Shown here in pieces: positions 1-8,489 of a DNA stretch of 64,000 nucleotides. Source of the DNA: Hymenobacter siberiensis (GTDB lineage Bacteria; Bacteroidota; Bacteroidia; Cytophagales; Hymenobacteraceae); contig NZ_JAHLZY020000001.1 in assembly GCF_018967865.2 (NCBI RefSeq), forward strand, positions 3,348,001-3,412,000. The letters run 5' to 3'. Each line of letters begins with the position of its first letter. Position 1 is the first letter of the stretch. Made by a program: the position numbers and the translations under genes. The notes under the pieces were generated by a model. That model saw nothing but the letters and a program-made list of their open reading frames with translations. It was not told the DNA's origin and made no database searches.

Positions 1-1
1 G

Positions 2-61
2 GACGCGCTAACTGCCCAATTGGCGTTGGATGCGCAGAACACGCGGGCCGCGCTGGCTTAG
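2..61 (+). CDS. C-terminal end of an upstream gene (partial)
   Basis: An open frame runs from base 2 to a TAG at 59-61 and encodes 19 residues ending in NTRAALA. It is Ala/Leu rich, as in a helical protein tail, and the codon use suits this GC-rich genome. The next gene starts 33 bases downstream on the same strand. There is too little sequence to name a family. The alternative is that this is non-coding sequence open by chance. Confidence 0.4.
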   Translation, partial: DALTAQLALDAQNTRAALA

Positions 62-94
62 CCGGCCGCTATTATTATACCTTATTGTTTCGTA

Positions 95-1336
95 ATGAGA
101 TATTTGCGTTTATTATTGATTTGCTGCTGCTGGTTGGGAACGTGGAACGCGGCGCACGCCCAAGGCAAGCTGACCGGCGTAGTCCTGGATTCGGTGACGC
201 ACGAGCCGCTGGCGTTTTCCAGCGTATTCCTGGCCAACACCACGCTGGGTGCGACGACTACCGAGCAGGGCCAGTTCACGTTCCCGAAAGTGCCGGCCGG
301 CACTTACGACGTGGTGGGCTCCTACGTGGGCTACCGCCTGGCCAAGCAGTCGGTGACCATGACGGCCGCCGCTCAGCAAATCACGCTGCAGCTGGCCCCC
401 ACCGGCAACCAGCTGGGCGAAGTGGTAGTGAAACCGGAGCCCAACAAGCCGGAGGAGTATCAGAAATTCGCAAAACTATTCATCGGCGGCAGCACGTTTT
501 CGGCGCAGTGCCGCATCAGCAACCCCGACGATGTGCGGGTATTCTACGACGACTCGACCAAAACCCTGACCGCCCAGGCCAAGGAATTTGTGCAGATTGA
601 CAACGAGGCCCTGGGCTACCGCCTGAAATACTACGGCCTGTACTTCGCGGCCGACGACGACGACGGCTCGATTTCTTACTACGGCCAGCCCGTATTTGAG
701 GAGCTGAAGCCGCGCGATGAGCGCCAGCGCAAGCAGTGGGCGGCCAATCGCCTCACGGCCTACACGGGCTCATTTATGCACTTTCTGCGCAGCGTGTACA
801 ACAACCGCGTGCAGGCCGAGGGCTTCCTGACGCAGCAAATCATCGTGGGCGCGAACCCACGCTTCGAGCGCGCCGAAGAGAAGCGCCTCGCCCTGCTGAC
901 CAGCCGGCCCGATAATAAATTCACGGCCGCCGAGCAGGACTCGCTCGATAAGTGGGAGGACATGGCCCCGGTTATCGCCACGCTCAACCAGAAGCCGCTG
1001 CCCATCGACAGCATCCGGCGGGTGGAAACCAACGGGCGGCGCACGTTCCTACGCTTCACGGGCGAGCTGCAGGTGGCGCACTTCGGCGAGGCCCCCGACC
1101 CGCTGTACCGGCGGCCGATGTCGCCGTTGGGCTACCCCAAAATCCCGTATCCGGCCAAGCGGCAGGTGTCGCGCCTCAAGCTGCAGGGCCGCGAGGCCGC
1201 CATTCAGGCCAACGGCTCGCTGCTAAACCCGCTCGACGTGTACAACGGCGAATACTGGGGCTTCGAGAAAATTGGCGAGTTTTTGCCGTTCGACTACATG
1301 CCGCCCACGGTATCTTCGGCCGCGCCGCGCCGGTAG
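95..1336 (+). CDS. Exported protein with carboxypeptidase-regulatory-like domain (paralogue 1)
   Basis: 413 aa. The N-terminus has a short basic start, a Leu/Cys-rich core and an AHAQ-type signal-peptidase site near residue 23. Residues about 26-110 form a CarboxypepD_reg-like beta-sandwich: GVVLDSVTHEPLAFSSVFL, then [20 protein letters not shown], then GYR. This fold is common at the N-terminus of Bacteroidota outer-membrane proteins. The remaining 300 residues carry no motif I can assign, and I see no clear barrel or enzyme signature. The following gene (1383-2636) is a tandem paralogue with the same domain order, so the pair arose by duplication. Export is well supported; the function is unknown. 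Confidence 0.82.
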   Translation: MRYLRLLLICCCWLGTWNAAHAQGKLTGVVLDSVTHEPLAFSSVFLANTTLGATTTEQGQFTFPKVPAGTYDVVGSYVGYRLAKQSVTMTAAAQQITLQLAPTGNQLGEVVVKPEPNKPEEYQKFAKLFIGGSTFSAQCRISNPDDVRVFYDDSTKTLTAQAKEFVQIDNEALGYRLKYYGLYFAADDDDGSISYYGQPVFEELKPRDERQRKQWAANRLTAYTGSFMHFLRSVYNNRVQAEGFLTQQIIVGANPRFERAEEKRLALLTSRPDNKFTAAEQDSLDKWEDMAPVIATLNQKPLPIDSIRRVETNGRRTFLRFTGELQVAHFGEAPDPLYRRPMSPLGYPKIPYPAKRQVSRLKLQGREAAIQANGSLLNPLDVYNGEYWGFEKIGEFLPFDYMPPTVSSAAPRR

Positions 1337-1382
1337 GGGCCGGGCCGGTTTTTCCGTTTACTACTATTCCTGGTCTGCCCGA

Positions 1383-2636
1383 ATGCGCTTCTCCCCGGTG
1401 CTTCTGCTGTTGTTGCTGCTGCTGATGCGGCCCGATGGTGCCAGGGCGCAGGGTAGCCTGAGCGGCGTGGCGCTCGATTCGGTGACGCAGCAGCCGCTGG
1501 CCTTTGCCAGCGTGTTTCTGGCCAACACCACGCTGGGCGTGACCACCACCGAGCAGGGCCAGTTTAGTTTCCCGAGGGTGCCGGCCGGAAACTACGACGT
1601 GGTGGGCTCCTACGTGGGCTACCGCCTGGCCAAGCGAAAAATCACCATGGGTGCCTCGCCCCAGCAGCTCACCTTGCAGCTCGCGCCCATCCCCAACCAA
1701 TTGGGCGAGGTGGTCGTGCGTGCCAAACCCCGACGCAACCCCGACCGGGCGGCAAACTACCAGAAGTTCGTGACGTTATTTCTGGGCCAGACCACGTTTT
1801 CGCGCCAGTGCCGCATCCGCAACCCCGACGAGGTGCTGGTGGACTTCGACGCCGACAAAAACGTGCTCACGGCGTCGTCGCCCACCTATGTGCAGGTCGA
1901 TAACCAAGCCCTTGGGTATCGTATCAAATACTATGGATTGCAGTTCGACTACTATTTCAGCAAAAACCTGGTCAAATTTTACGGGCAGCCAGCATTTGAG
2001 GAAATGTCCCCGCGCAACGAGCAAGAGCAGCTCCAGTGGGAACAAAACCGCGCGAAAGCCTATCGGGGCTCGCTCACGCACTTCCTCAAAAGCGTGCATG
2101 ACAATCAGGTATCGGCCGAAGGCTTTTTGGTGCAGCGGCTGCGCATGGTGCTCAACTCCCGCTACGCCCGTGCCGACAGTCTGCGCTGGTCGCTGTTTCG
2201 TGCGCGCCGCAATACCGGCCTCTCACGCGCCGACAACGACTCGCTGGCGCGCTGGGGCAAGGAGGCGGAAATCTATTCCACGCTTTATACCGCGGCCCGG
2301 CCCATCGACAGCCTTCGCCGGGTGAGTGCACCTGCGGCACAGGTTTTCCTGCGGTTTACCGATTATTTGCAGGTGACTTATTCCCGCGAGTCGCCTGACC
2401 CGCATTACCTGCGGTCTGCGGTCAGCAACGTGCGGATTGCGATGAACCCGCCCACCGAGCAGGTGTCGCAACTGAAGCTGCTGGAGCCCGAAGTGGAGAT
2501 TCAACCCAACGGCCAATTGACGAACCCGATGGCCGTATTTACCGACGAATACTGGGGGTTCGAAAAAATGGGTGAATTTTTACCCGTGAATTACCTGCCG
2601 CCGGCTTCGGCCGCCCCAATCCCAACCCACCCATGA
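1383..2636 (+). CDS. Exported protein with carboxypeptidase-regulatory-like domain (paralogue 2)
   Basis: 417 aa when started at ATG 1383, which puts a poly-Leu signal peptide ending in ARAQ at the N-terminus. An in-frame start at 1272 would overlap the previous gene and add a non-signal extension, so I reject it. Residues about 24-105 repeat the CarboxypepD_reg-like domain of the upstream gene. The rest also aligns, for example an ALGYR(L/I)KYYGL segment and a shared EYWGFEK(I/M)GEFLP segment near the C-terminus. The ATGA at 2633-2636 overlaps this stop with the scoA start, so translation of the CoA-transferase is probably coupled to this gene. The function is unknown and the family assignment rests on the N-terminal domain only. 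Confidence 0.83.
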   Translation: MRFSPVLLLLLLLLMRPDGARAQGSLSGVALDSVTQQPLAFASVFLANTTLGVTTTEQGQFSFPRVPAGNYDVVGSYVGYRLAKRKITMGASPQQLTLQLAPIPNQLGEVVVRAKPRRNPDRAANYQKFVTLFLGQTTFSRQCRIRNPDEVLVDFDADKNVLTASSPTYVQVDNQALGYRIKYYGLQFDYYFSKNLVKFYGQPAFEEMSPRNEQEQLQWEQNRAKAYRGSLTHFLKSVHDNQVSAEGFLVQRLRMVLNSRYARADSLRWSLFRARRNTGLSRADNDSLARWGKEAEIYSTLYTAARPIDSLRRVSAPAAQVFLRFTDYLQVTYSRESPDPHYLRSAVSNVRIAMNPPTEQVSQLKLLEPEVEIQPNGQLTNPMAVFTDEYWGFEKMGEFLPVNYLPPASAAPIPTHP

Positions 2637-3343
2637 TAGACAAAACCGTTCCCAACGTGCAGGCCGCCCTGCAAGGCCTCGCCGATGGCATGACCCTGAT
2701 GCTCGGCGGCTTCGGCCTATGCGGCATCCCCGAAAACTCGATTCAGGAAATCCTCCGCCTCGGCGTAAAAGACCTCACCTGCATCTCCAACAATGCCGGC
2801 GTCGATGACTTTGGCATTGGCCTGCTGCTGCAAACCAAGCAGGTGCGCAAGATGATTTCGAGCTACGTGGGCGAAAATGCCGAGTTTGAGCGCCAGCTGC
2901 TGAGCGGCGAGCTGGAAGTGGATTTGATTCCGCAGGGCACCCTGGCCGAGCGCATCCGGGCGGGCGGGGCGGGCATTCCGGCCTTCTTCACCCCCGCCGG
3001 CTACGGCACCGAGGTGGGCGAAAACAAGGAAAGCCGCGAGTTCAACAGCAAAATGTACCTGCTGGAAATGGGCCTCACGGCCGATTTTGCCTTCGTGAAA
3101 GCCTGGAAGGGCGACACAGCCGGCAACCTCATCTACAAAGGCACGGCCCGCAATTTCAACCCGATGATGGCCACGGCCGGCAAAATCACCGTGGCCGAGG
3201 TGGAAGAGCTGGTGCCCGCCGGCGAGCTCGACCCCAACCAGATTCACACGCCGGGCATTTTCGTGCAGCGCATCTATCAGGGTGAGCAGTATGAGAAGCG
3301 CATCGAGCAGCGCACGGTGCGGGAGGAAGCGAAGCGTCAGTAG
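2633..3343 (+). CDS. scoA: Succinyl-CoA:3-ketoacid CoA-transferase subunit A
   Basis: 236 aa, the normal length for a family I CoA-transferase alpha subunit. Family features are the N-terminal [14 protein letters not shown] segment, [17 protein letters not shown], and [16 protein letters not shown]. Together with ScoB it moves CoA between succinyl-CoA and a 3-oxoacid such as acetoacetate in the cytoplasm, linking ketone-body or branched-chain catabolism to the TCA cycle. The catalytic Glu lies in the B subunit. The start overlaps the previous stop by four bases. A 55-bp palindrome (3355-3409) separates it from scoB, so the two subunits may not be transcribed at equal levels. The substrate is inferred from the family and could be another short 3-oxoacid. 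Confidence 0.93.
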   Translation: MIDKTVPNVQAALQGLADGMTLMLGGFGLCGIPENSIQEILRLGVKDLTCISNNAGVDDFGIGLLLQTKQVRKMISSYVGENAEFERQLLSGELEVDLIPQGTLAERIRAGGAGIPAFFTPAGYGTEVGENKESREFNSKMYLLEMGLTADFAFVKAWKGDTAGNLIYKGTARNFNPMMATAGKITVAEVEELVPAGELDPNQIHTPGIFVQRIYQGEQYEKRIEQRTVREEAKRQ

Positions 3344-3354
3344 TCGTTGATGAG

Positions 3355-3409
3355 TAAGCGTATGCTCCGGTCTGACCACCTAGAGCGGTCAGACCGGAGC
3401 ATACGCTTA
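3355..3409. repeat. Palindromic repeat, copy A (between scoA and scoB)
   Basis: Two 25-base arms (3355-3379 and 3385-3409) are reverse complements with one mismatch, around a 5-base loop. The core is GGTCTGACCAC / GCGGTCAGACC and the outer part TAAGCGTATGCTCC / GGAGCATACGCTTA. The same core and the flank GGAGCATACGCTTA recur at 8345-8391. It starts 12 bases after the scoA stop, so as RNA it would form a strong hairpin, but no U-run follows directly. Confidence 0.85.
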
Positions 3410-3489
3410 TCTTTAAAAGTTACCATAACCTACTACTACAACTGCGCAGTCCCCCTTTCAACCCTTCCCTTTTAATTTTTAACTGACTC

Positions 3490-4146
3490 ATGCTAGACAA
3501 ACACGGCATCGCCCGGCGCATCGCCCAGGAAGTGAAAGACGGCTCCTACGTCAACCTCGGCATCGGCATTCCCACGCTGGTGGCTAACTACATTCCGGCC
3601 GGCATCAACGTGGAGCTGCAGTCCGAAAACGGCCTACTCGGCATGGGCCCCTTCCCCACCGAAGACCAGGTCGACCCCGACCTCATCAACGCCGGCAAGC
3701 AGACCGTGACCACCCTACCCGGCTCCAGCATCTTCTCCTCAGCCGATTCGTTCGGCATGATTCGCGGCGAGCACGTCGACCTCACCATTCTCGGCGCAAT
3801 GGAGGTATCCGAGCGCGGCGACATTGCCAACTGGAAAATTCCCGGCAAGATGGTGAAGGGCATGGGCGGCGCGATGGACCTCGTGGCATCGGCCAAGAAC
3901 ATTATTGTAGCCATGCAGCACGTGGCCCGCGACGGCTCCAGCAAGCTGCTATCTGACTGCACCTTGCCCATTACGGGCCTGCGCTGCGTGAAGAAAATAG
4001 TGACCGAGCTGGCCGTAATCGACGTGACGCCCGACGGCTTCGTGCTGCGCGAGCGCGCCCCCGGCGTGAGCGTAGCGCAGATTATTGCTGCCACCGCCGG
4101 TAAGCTGGTAGTGCCCGAAGGCGAAGTACCCGAGATGACGCTGTAG
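3490..4146 (+). CDS. scoB: Succinyl-CoA:3-ketoacid CoA-transferase subunit B
   Basis: 218 aa, typical for the beta subunit. The sequence [14 protein letters not shown] contains the SENG motif whose Glu forms the covalent glutamyl-CoA intermediate in this family. [24 protein letters not shown] and LPITGLRCV are further family segments. It pairs with ScoA upstream in an alpha/beta enzyme that activates 3-oxoacids at the expense of succinyl-CoA. There is a 146-base gap after scoA, filled partly by a palindrome, where most genomes place the two genes close together. I saw no promoter matching TAnnTTTG in that gap, so expression probably reads through. Confidence 0.94.
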   Translation: MLDKHGIARRIAQEVKDGSYVNLGIGIPTLVANYIPAGINVELQSENGLLGMGPFPTEDQVDPDLINAGKQTVTTLPGSSIFSSADSFGMIRGEHVDLTILGAMEVSERGDIANWKIPGKMVKGMGGAMDLVASAKNIIVAMQHVARDGSSKLLSDCTLPITGLRCVKKIVTELAVIDVTPDGFVLRERAPGVSVAQIIAATAGKLVVPEGEVPEMTL

Positions 4147-4316
4147 CATAACTACCTGTATCATAATCTTCAGCTTGTGATGAGCGCGGCGAGTTATGGC
4201 AACCGCGCCGCCTGACGATACTACTCGCGGCGCTCGTCACAAGCGAAAGCTTATAGCACTTGGGCTCAGGCCTATTACCGGCCGTATCTTCGTGACCACC
4301 CATTTGCCCCGACAAT

Positions 4317-5480
4317 ATGCGCCAACTCCTACCCTTACTGCTACTTACTACTGTTCCCACGCTGGCCCTGGCCCAGGTTTCGCCCATAATTGACCGGTCC
4401 GATATGCCGGCCACCACGACTACTGTGGATAGCCTGCGGCTGAGCGTGGCCAGCCTGGTGCTGCCCAACACGGTGCCGCCCCTGAGCCGGCGCGGGGCCA
4501 ACCAAACCTGGAACTACAGCACCCTCACCCCCACCTCGCAACGGGTCGAATCGTTCGTATCGGTGAGCAGCGTGACGGCTACCTCGCTCACGTATTCCTT
4601 CATATTCGGGCCGTTTGGCGGGGCCAACCGGGCCACCGTGGCTTCGCCGCAGGCGCTGCCGCTGCCCGTGGCCCTGCCCATTCCCCTCACCGATTCTTAC
4701 CAGTTCTACGCTACTTCGGCGGCGGCGGCAGCGCAGCAGAACTTCCGCTCGGTGGGCTTCGGGGCTTCGCTGAATGGCACGGCCATTCCGGTTACGTATG
4801 CCAGTGCGGCCCAGCAGGACGTGATTTACCGCTTCCCCCTGAGCTTTGCCAGCCTGCCCGATTCCAGCAACTCCTACTTTTCGACGCCAACGGCCATTGC
4901 TACGGTCGGCTACCTGAGCCAGAAGCGCAAGCGCGTGAACAAGCCCGATGCCTGGGGCACGCTCACCACGCCCTTTGGCCAGTTCCAGACGGTGCGCGTG
5001 GTCACCAAACTCATCGACCACGACAGTGTAGCCATTGGCGGCACGCCCGGCCAGGGTTTCGATGTGCCCCTGACCCGCGAGTATAAGTGGCTGGCCAAGA
5101 GCCAGCACGTACCACTGCTCACCATTACCACCCGCACCATAGGCGGCACCGAAACCGTGACCGGCGTGGAGTACCGCGACAGCTACCGCCGCATTATCCG
5201 CACAGCCAACCGCGACGCGGCCACCAACGCCGTGCTCACCGCCTCCCCCAATCCCTCGGCCAGCGGCACGTCCCTTACCCTGACGGTGCCCGCCGGCAGC
5301 GGGCCGCTCACGGTTTCGGCCACCGACGTGGTGGGCCGGCAGCTGTTTCAGCGCGACTTTAGCAGCAATTCGGGCACCCTTCGCATTGAGGCCGAAGCTT
5401 TTGGCACCTTCCGGGGCGTGCTGCTGCTAACGGTGCAAACGGCGCGTGGCACGGCTACCCGCCGACTGGTGCGCGAGTAG
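4317..5480 (+). CDS. Secreted protein with T9SS type A sorting domain
   Basis: 387 aa. The signal peptide is MRQLLPLLLLTTVPTLALAQ. The body (about 25-300) is a Thr/Ser-rich beta protein with no enzyme motif I recognise. Residues about 305-387 look like a T9SS type A C-terminal sorting domain: ASPNPSASGTSLTL, then a VSATDVVGRQLFQ strand, then RGVLLLTVQTARGTATRRLV. This predicts Sec export followed by type IX secretion to the cell surface with cleavage of the tail. It stands alone, with a 170-base gap upstream and a hairpin terminator (5526-5558) downstream. A possible -7 element TATCTTCG lies near 4288. Cargo function unknown. Confidence 0.8.
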   Translation: MRQLLPLLLLTTVPTLALAQVSPIIDRSDMPATTTTVDSLRLSVASLVLPNTVPPLSRRGANQTWNYSTLTPTSQRVESFVSVSSVTATSLTYSFIFGPFGGANRATVASPQALPLPVALPIPLTDSYQFYATSAAAAAQQNFRSVGFGASLNGTAIPVTYASAAQQDVIYRFPLSFASLPDSSNSYFSTPTAIATVGYLSQKRKRVNKPDAWGTLTTPFGQFQTVRVVTKLIDHDSVAIGGTPGQGFDVPLTREYKWLAKSQHVPLLTITTRTIGGTETVTGVEYRDSYRRIIRTANRDAATNAVLTASPNPSASGTSLTLTVPAGSGPLTVSATDVVGRQLFQRDFSSNSGTLRIEAEAFGTFRGVLLLTVQTARGTATRRLVRE

Positions 5481-5525
5481 TATTGGGCGAACATTGCACC
5501 GTTTTGGCAGTTTTTCCGTTGAAGT

Positions 5526-5558
5526 ACCCGTTGGCGAACGCCGCCAGCGGGTTTTTTT
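5526..5558 (+). terminator. Rho-independent terminator after the T9SS cargo gene
   Basis: Stem ACCCGTTGGCG (5526-5536) pairs with CGCCAGCGGGT (5542-5552) with one G-U wobble, loop AACGC, followed by a run of seven T (5552-5558). Confidence 0.82.
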
Positions 5559-5642
5559 ACGGGTAAATTTGTTGCGCCGGGCCCCGCCCGGCCACCGGGC
5601 CCATTGGCGGCCCGGCTTTTTACACAGCGCTTTTTCGATATT

Positions 5643-7373
5643 ATGGCAACTTCTTCTAACGGCAAACCGGCCGCTTCCAATGGCCACGCCGCCCCCGGCG
5701 GCTCACACGCCAAAAAGGTAGGCAAGGCAAGCCTGGCCCTCACTGCCGAGCGCCTCACGCCTACCGCCGTGCCGGCCCACAAGCTGGTGCTGCGCACGCT
5801 GCGCCGCTCCGATTTCAAGGCCATCAAGGAAATTATGGACCAGGTGTATTCCAACATGGAAGGCGCGTGGTCGGCCGACGAGTTCAGCGCCCTGATTCGC
5901 AAGTTCCCCGAGGGCCAGATTGGCATCGAGGACAACGGCCAGCTGGTAGCTGCTGCGCTGGCCATCATCGTGGATTACAGCAAGTACGGCGACAAGCACA
6001 CTTACGCCAAAATTACCGGCAACGGTAAGTTCGATACCCACGACGATGCTGGCGATACGCTTTACGGCGTCGATGTATTTGTGGACCCTGCCTACCGCTC
6101 GCTACGCCTGGGCCGCCGCCTCTACGATGCCCGCAAGGAGCTGTGCGAAAACCTGAACCTGCGCGCCATGGTGGCAGGCGGCCGCATTCCCGGTTACGCC
6201 GCCTACGCCAACGAAATGACACCTGCCAAGTACGTGGAAAAGGTGCGCAACAAGGAGCTGACCGACCCCATTCTCACGTTCCAGCTCTCGAACGATTTCT
6301 ATGTACGGAAAATCATCCGCGGCTATCTGCCCTACGACTCCGAATCGAAAGCCCACGCCACGCTGCTGGAGTGGATTAACGTGTACTACGAGGAAACGGA
6401 AAAGCTCATCGGCAACGAGAAAACCAACGTCCGCATCGGCATTGTGCAGTGGCAGATGCGCGCCACCAGCAGCCTGGAGGATTTGCTCCAGCAAATCGAG
6501 TTTTTCGTGGATACCGTGAGCGGCTATAAGGCTGACTGCGTGATGTTTCCGGAATTCTTCAATGCCCCGCTCATGGCTCTCACCAACGAGGATTCGCCGG
6601 CGGTGGCCATCCGGGCCATGGCGGCGTTTACGGAGCCCATCACGGTTAAGATGATGGAGCTGGCCGTGAGCTACAACATCAACATCGTGGCCGGCTCGAT
6701 GCCCGTGTACCGCGATGAGAAGCTGCACAACGTGGCCTTCCTCTGCCGCCGCGACGGCACCGTGGACGAGCAGTACAAGCTGCACGTCACACCCGATGAG
6801 GCCAGCTACTGGGGTATGCGCGGCGGCGATAAGCTGAAATGCTTCGACACGGATTTTGGCAAAATCGGTATTCTGGTGTGCTACGACGTGGAATTCCCCG
6901 AGCTTTCGCGCATGCTGAGCGACGAGGGCATGAAAATCCTGTTCGTGCCCTTCTGGACCGATACCAAGAATGCCTACCAGCGCGTGCGCCTCTGCGCCCA
7001 GGCCCGCGCCATCGAAAACGAGTGCTACGTGGCCATCACCGGCTCGGTGGGCAACCTGCCCCGCGTCGAGAACATGGACATTCAGTATTCGCAAAGCGCG
7101 GTATTCAGCCCTTCGGACTTCGCCTTCCCGCACGATGCCATCGTGGCCGAAGCCACCCCGAACACGGAAATGACCCTCATCGCCGACCTCGACCTTGACT
7201 TGCTCAAAGACCTGAACAGCAGCGGAGCCGTGCGCAACCTGCGCGACCGCCGCAAGGACCTGTACTCGGTGAGCTGGGTAAAGAAAACCGAGCGCGACGA
7301 CGAGCTACTGGCCCAGGGCGAGGAGCGGCTGCCCAAAACCAGCTCGCGCCGCAAGGCCATTGCGGCGGGGTAA
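5643..7373 (+). CDS. Fused GNAT acetyltransferase-carbon-nitrogen hydrolase (nitrilase superfamily)
   Basis: 576 aa from ATG 5643; an in-frame start at 5604 is less likely because it adds a 13-residue extension running back towards the terminator. Residues about 45-260 are a GNAT domain: LVLRTLRRSDF at its start and the acetyl-CoA loop region LRLGRRLYDARKEL. Residues about 265-560 are a carbon-nitrogen hydrolase with the Glu-Lys-Cys triad visible as E304 (MFPEFFN), K379 (QYKLHVTP) and C413 (ILVCYDVEFPE). Such proteins may hydrolyse an amide and acetylate an amine of the same or a related substrate, but the substrate is unknown. The gene is monocistronic, with terminators on both sides and a possible -7 TAAATTTG at 5564-5571. 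Confidence 0.9.
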   Translation: MATSSNGKPAASNGHAAPGGSHAKKVGKASLALTAERLTPTAVPAHKLVLRTLRRSDFKAIKEIMDQVYSNMEGAWSADEFSALIRKFPEGQIGIEDNGQLVAAALAIIVDYSKYGDKHTYAKITGNGKFDTHDDAGDTLYGVDVFVDPAYRSLRLGRRLYDARKELCENLNLRAMVAGGRIPGYAAYANEMTPAKYVEKVRNKELTDPILTFQLSNDFYVRKIIRGYLPYDSESKAHATLLEWINVYYEETEKLIGNEKTNVRIGIVQWQMRATSSLEDLLQQIEFFVDTVSGYKADCVMFPEFFNAPLMALTNEDSPAVAIRAMAAFTEPITVKMMELAVSYNINIVAGSMPVYRDEKLHNVAFLCRRDGTVDEQYKLHVTPDEASYWGMRGGDKLKCFDTDFGKIGILVCYDVEFPELSRMLSDEGMKILFVPFWTDTKNAYQRVRLCAQARAIENECYVAITGSVGNLPRVENMDIQYSQSAVFSPSDFAFPHDAIVAEATPNTEMTLIADLDLDLLKDLNSSGAVRNLRDRRKDLYSVSWVKKTERDDELLAQGEERLPKTSSRRKAIAAG

Positions 7374-7395
7374 GCCCGCTGTCTCTCCATCTTTT

Positions 7396-7434
7396 AAAAG
7401 GGGCCCCGCACTTGCACGTGTGGGGCCCCTTTTT
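7396..7434 (+). terminator. Rho-independent terminator after the GNAT-nitrilase gene
   Basis: AAAAGGGGCCCCGCA (7396-7410) pairs with TGTGGGGCCCCTTTT (7420-7434) with one mismatch, followed by further T. The A-tract upstream makes it potentially bidirectional. Confidence 0.88.
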
Positions 7435-7522
7435 ATTTCCCAACAGTACGGCTCGTTGACAAAACCCGAATTATTTTTGGCCTCCTGATTTTCTTCCTTT
7501 CCTTATTCACACTGCCTTCTTT

Positions 7523-8245
7523 ATGAAAGCTATTCTACTGGTTGGCTTGGTTGTTCTGAGCGCGGGGCCAATTCATGCTCAAAAAAAGCAGGAAAACGCG
7601 GCTACCTCCCGGCCAAAGCTGGAGCAAGGCACCACGACGGCCGAAGGCAAGCGCACCGGCAAATGGAACTTCTACAACAACAAACAAGCGCTGGAGCTAA
7701 CGTTTGATTACGATTCGAGCCGCATCAATTTCCTGCTGCCCGATACCACCCGCTACCTGGTGCGCATCGGCGAGGAATGGACGCCGCGGCGGATGGCCCG
7801 TGCGCCGCGTCTGCTGGGCAGTACCGACCAGCGGCTGGATGACCTGCTTCGCAGCCTGCGCTACCCGATAAGTGCCCTGCGCCAGCAGCTGCAAGGCACG
7901 GTGGTGATGGGGTACACGGTGGACGTAACCGGCCACACCCGGGACTTTACCGTGGAAAGCAGCCTGAGCCCCGACTGTGACCAGGAAGTGTGGCGAGCTA
8001 TAAAAACCCTGCCTGACAATTGGATACCAGCCGTTTATACCGGCCGGCCAACCCCCAGCCGCTTCTACTTATCGGTAAAATTTCAGATGATAAACGAAGC
8101 TGAACACGAACGCCAGCAACGCGAGCTAAAGCGGCTGGCTCAGCAATCGGCCGATGGAGCTAGCCCTTCCGTGGCACCCGTACGGGCCAGGTATGCCCAT
8201 GAAATTATCGTCACGGCGCTCGGCATCGAGCGAGGCACCCGCTGA
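7523..8245 (+). CDS. Exported protein with TonB C-terminal-like domain
   Basis: 240 aa. The signal peptide is MKAILLVGLVVLSAGPIHAQ. Residues about 45-75 (GKRTGKWNFYNNKQALELTF) look like a short MORN-type strand pair. Residues about 105-195 fit the TonB C-terminal domain: LRYPISALRQQLQGTVVMGY, then TVDVTGHTRDFTVESS, then a dxEvxRAIKtLPDxWIPA pattern. Unlike a classical TonB it has no retained N-terminal membrane anchor, so it is probably periplasmic and not an energy transducer for ExbBD. The C-terminal 45 residues are polar and unassigned. No partner ExbB/ExbD or receptor gene is adjacent. The TonB-C call rests on motif spacing alone. Confidence 0.72.
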   Translation: MKAILLVGLVVLSAGPIHAQKKQENAATSRPKLEQGTTTAEGKRTGKWNFYNNKQALELTFDYDSSRINFLLPDTTRYLVRIGEEWTPRRMARAPRLLGSTDQRLDDLLRSLRYPISALRQQLQGTVVMGYTVDVTGHTRDFTVESSLSPDCDQEVWRAIKTLPDNWIPAVYTGRPTPSRFYLSVKFQMINEAEHERQQRELKRLAQQSADGASPSVAPVRARYAHEIIVTALGIERGTR

Positions 8246-8312
8246 GCGAGCTGGCCCTTCATTACCGCCGCGTGGCAGGGTTTTACGCAGTAGCAAGGCT
8301 GAAATCTGACAA

Positions 8313-8331
8313 TGAAGCTGTTTGGAAAGTC
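8313..8331 (+). repeat. Solo copy of an element terminal sequence (TGAAGCTGTTTGGAAAGTC)
   Basis: TGAAGCTGTTTGGAAAGTC at 8313-8331 matches, with one difference, the right end of the hairpin element at 35.1 kb read on the other strand (35231-35249), and its left end (35103-35121) with a few more. No matching inverted partner was found downstream within this gap. It lies 14 bases before palindrome copy B. Confidence 0.6.
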
Positions 8332-8344
8332 AGCCCAAAGTCGT

Positions 8345-8383
8345 TGCTCCGGTCCGACCGCCTAGGGCGGTCGGACCGGAGCA
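8345..8383. repeat. Palindromic repeat, copy B
   Basis: Perfect 18-base arms (8345-8362 and 8366-8383) with loop TAG. The core GGTCCGACCGCC / GGCGGTCGGACC differs from copies A and E by a T-to-C change that is matched by A-to-G in the other arm. The flank GGAGCATACGCTTA to 8391 is identical to copy A. Confidence 0.88.
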
Positions 8384-8433
8384 TACGCTTACTTCTGCAC
8401 CAGCACTTAAGATTGATGCGAACGGCGCGGGGA

Positions 8434-8453
8434 CGCGGACTACAAAGTCCGCG
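8434..8453. repeat. Short GC-rich inverted repeat
   Basis: CGCGGACT (8434-8441) and AGTCCGCG (8446-8453) form an 8-bp stem with a 4-base loop, flanked by GGGG and CCCC tracts that could extend it. It sits between the convergent TonB-C-like and GNAT genes, possibly as a terminator-like structure or a remnant of a dispersed repeat. Confidence 0.45.
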
Positions 8454-8489
8454 CTACATCCCCAACGACACTTTGACAATAGCCCTGCT

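Noticed and set aside
1272..1382. Upstream start for the second CarboxypepD paralogue
   Set aside because: It overlaps the previous gene and lacks a signal peptide until residue 38.
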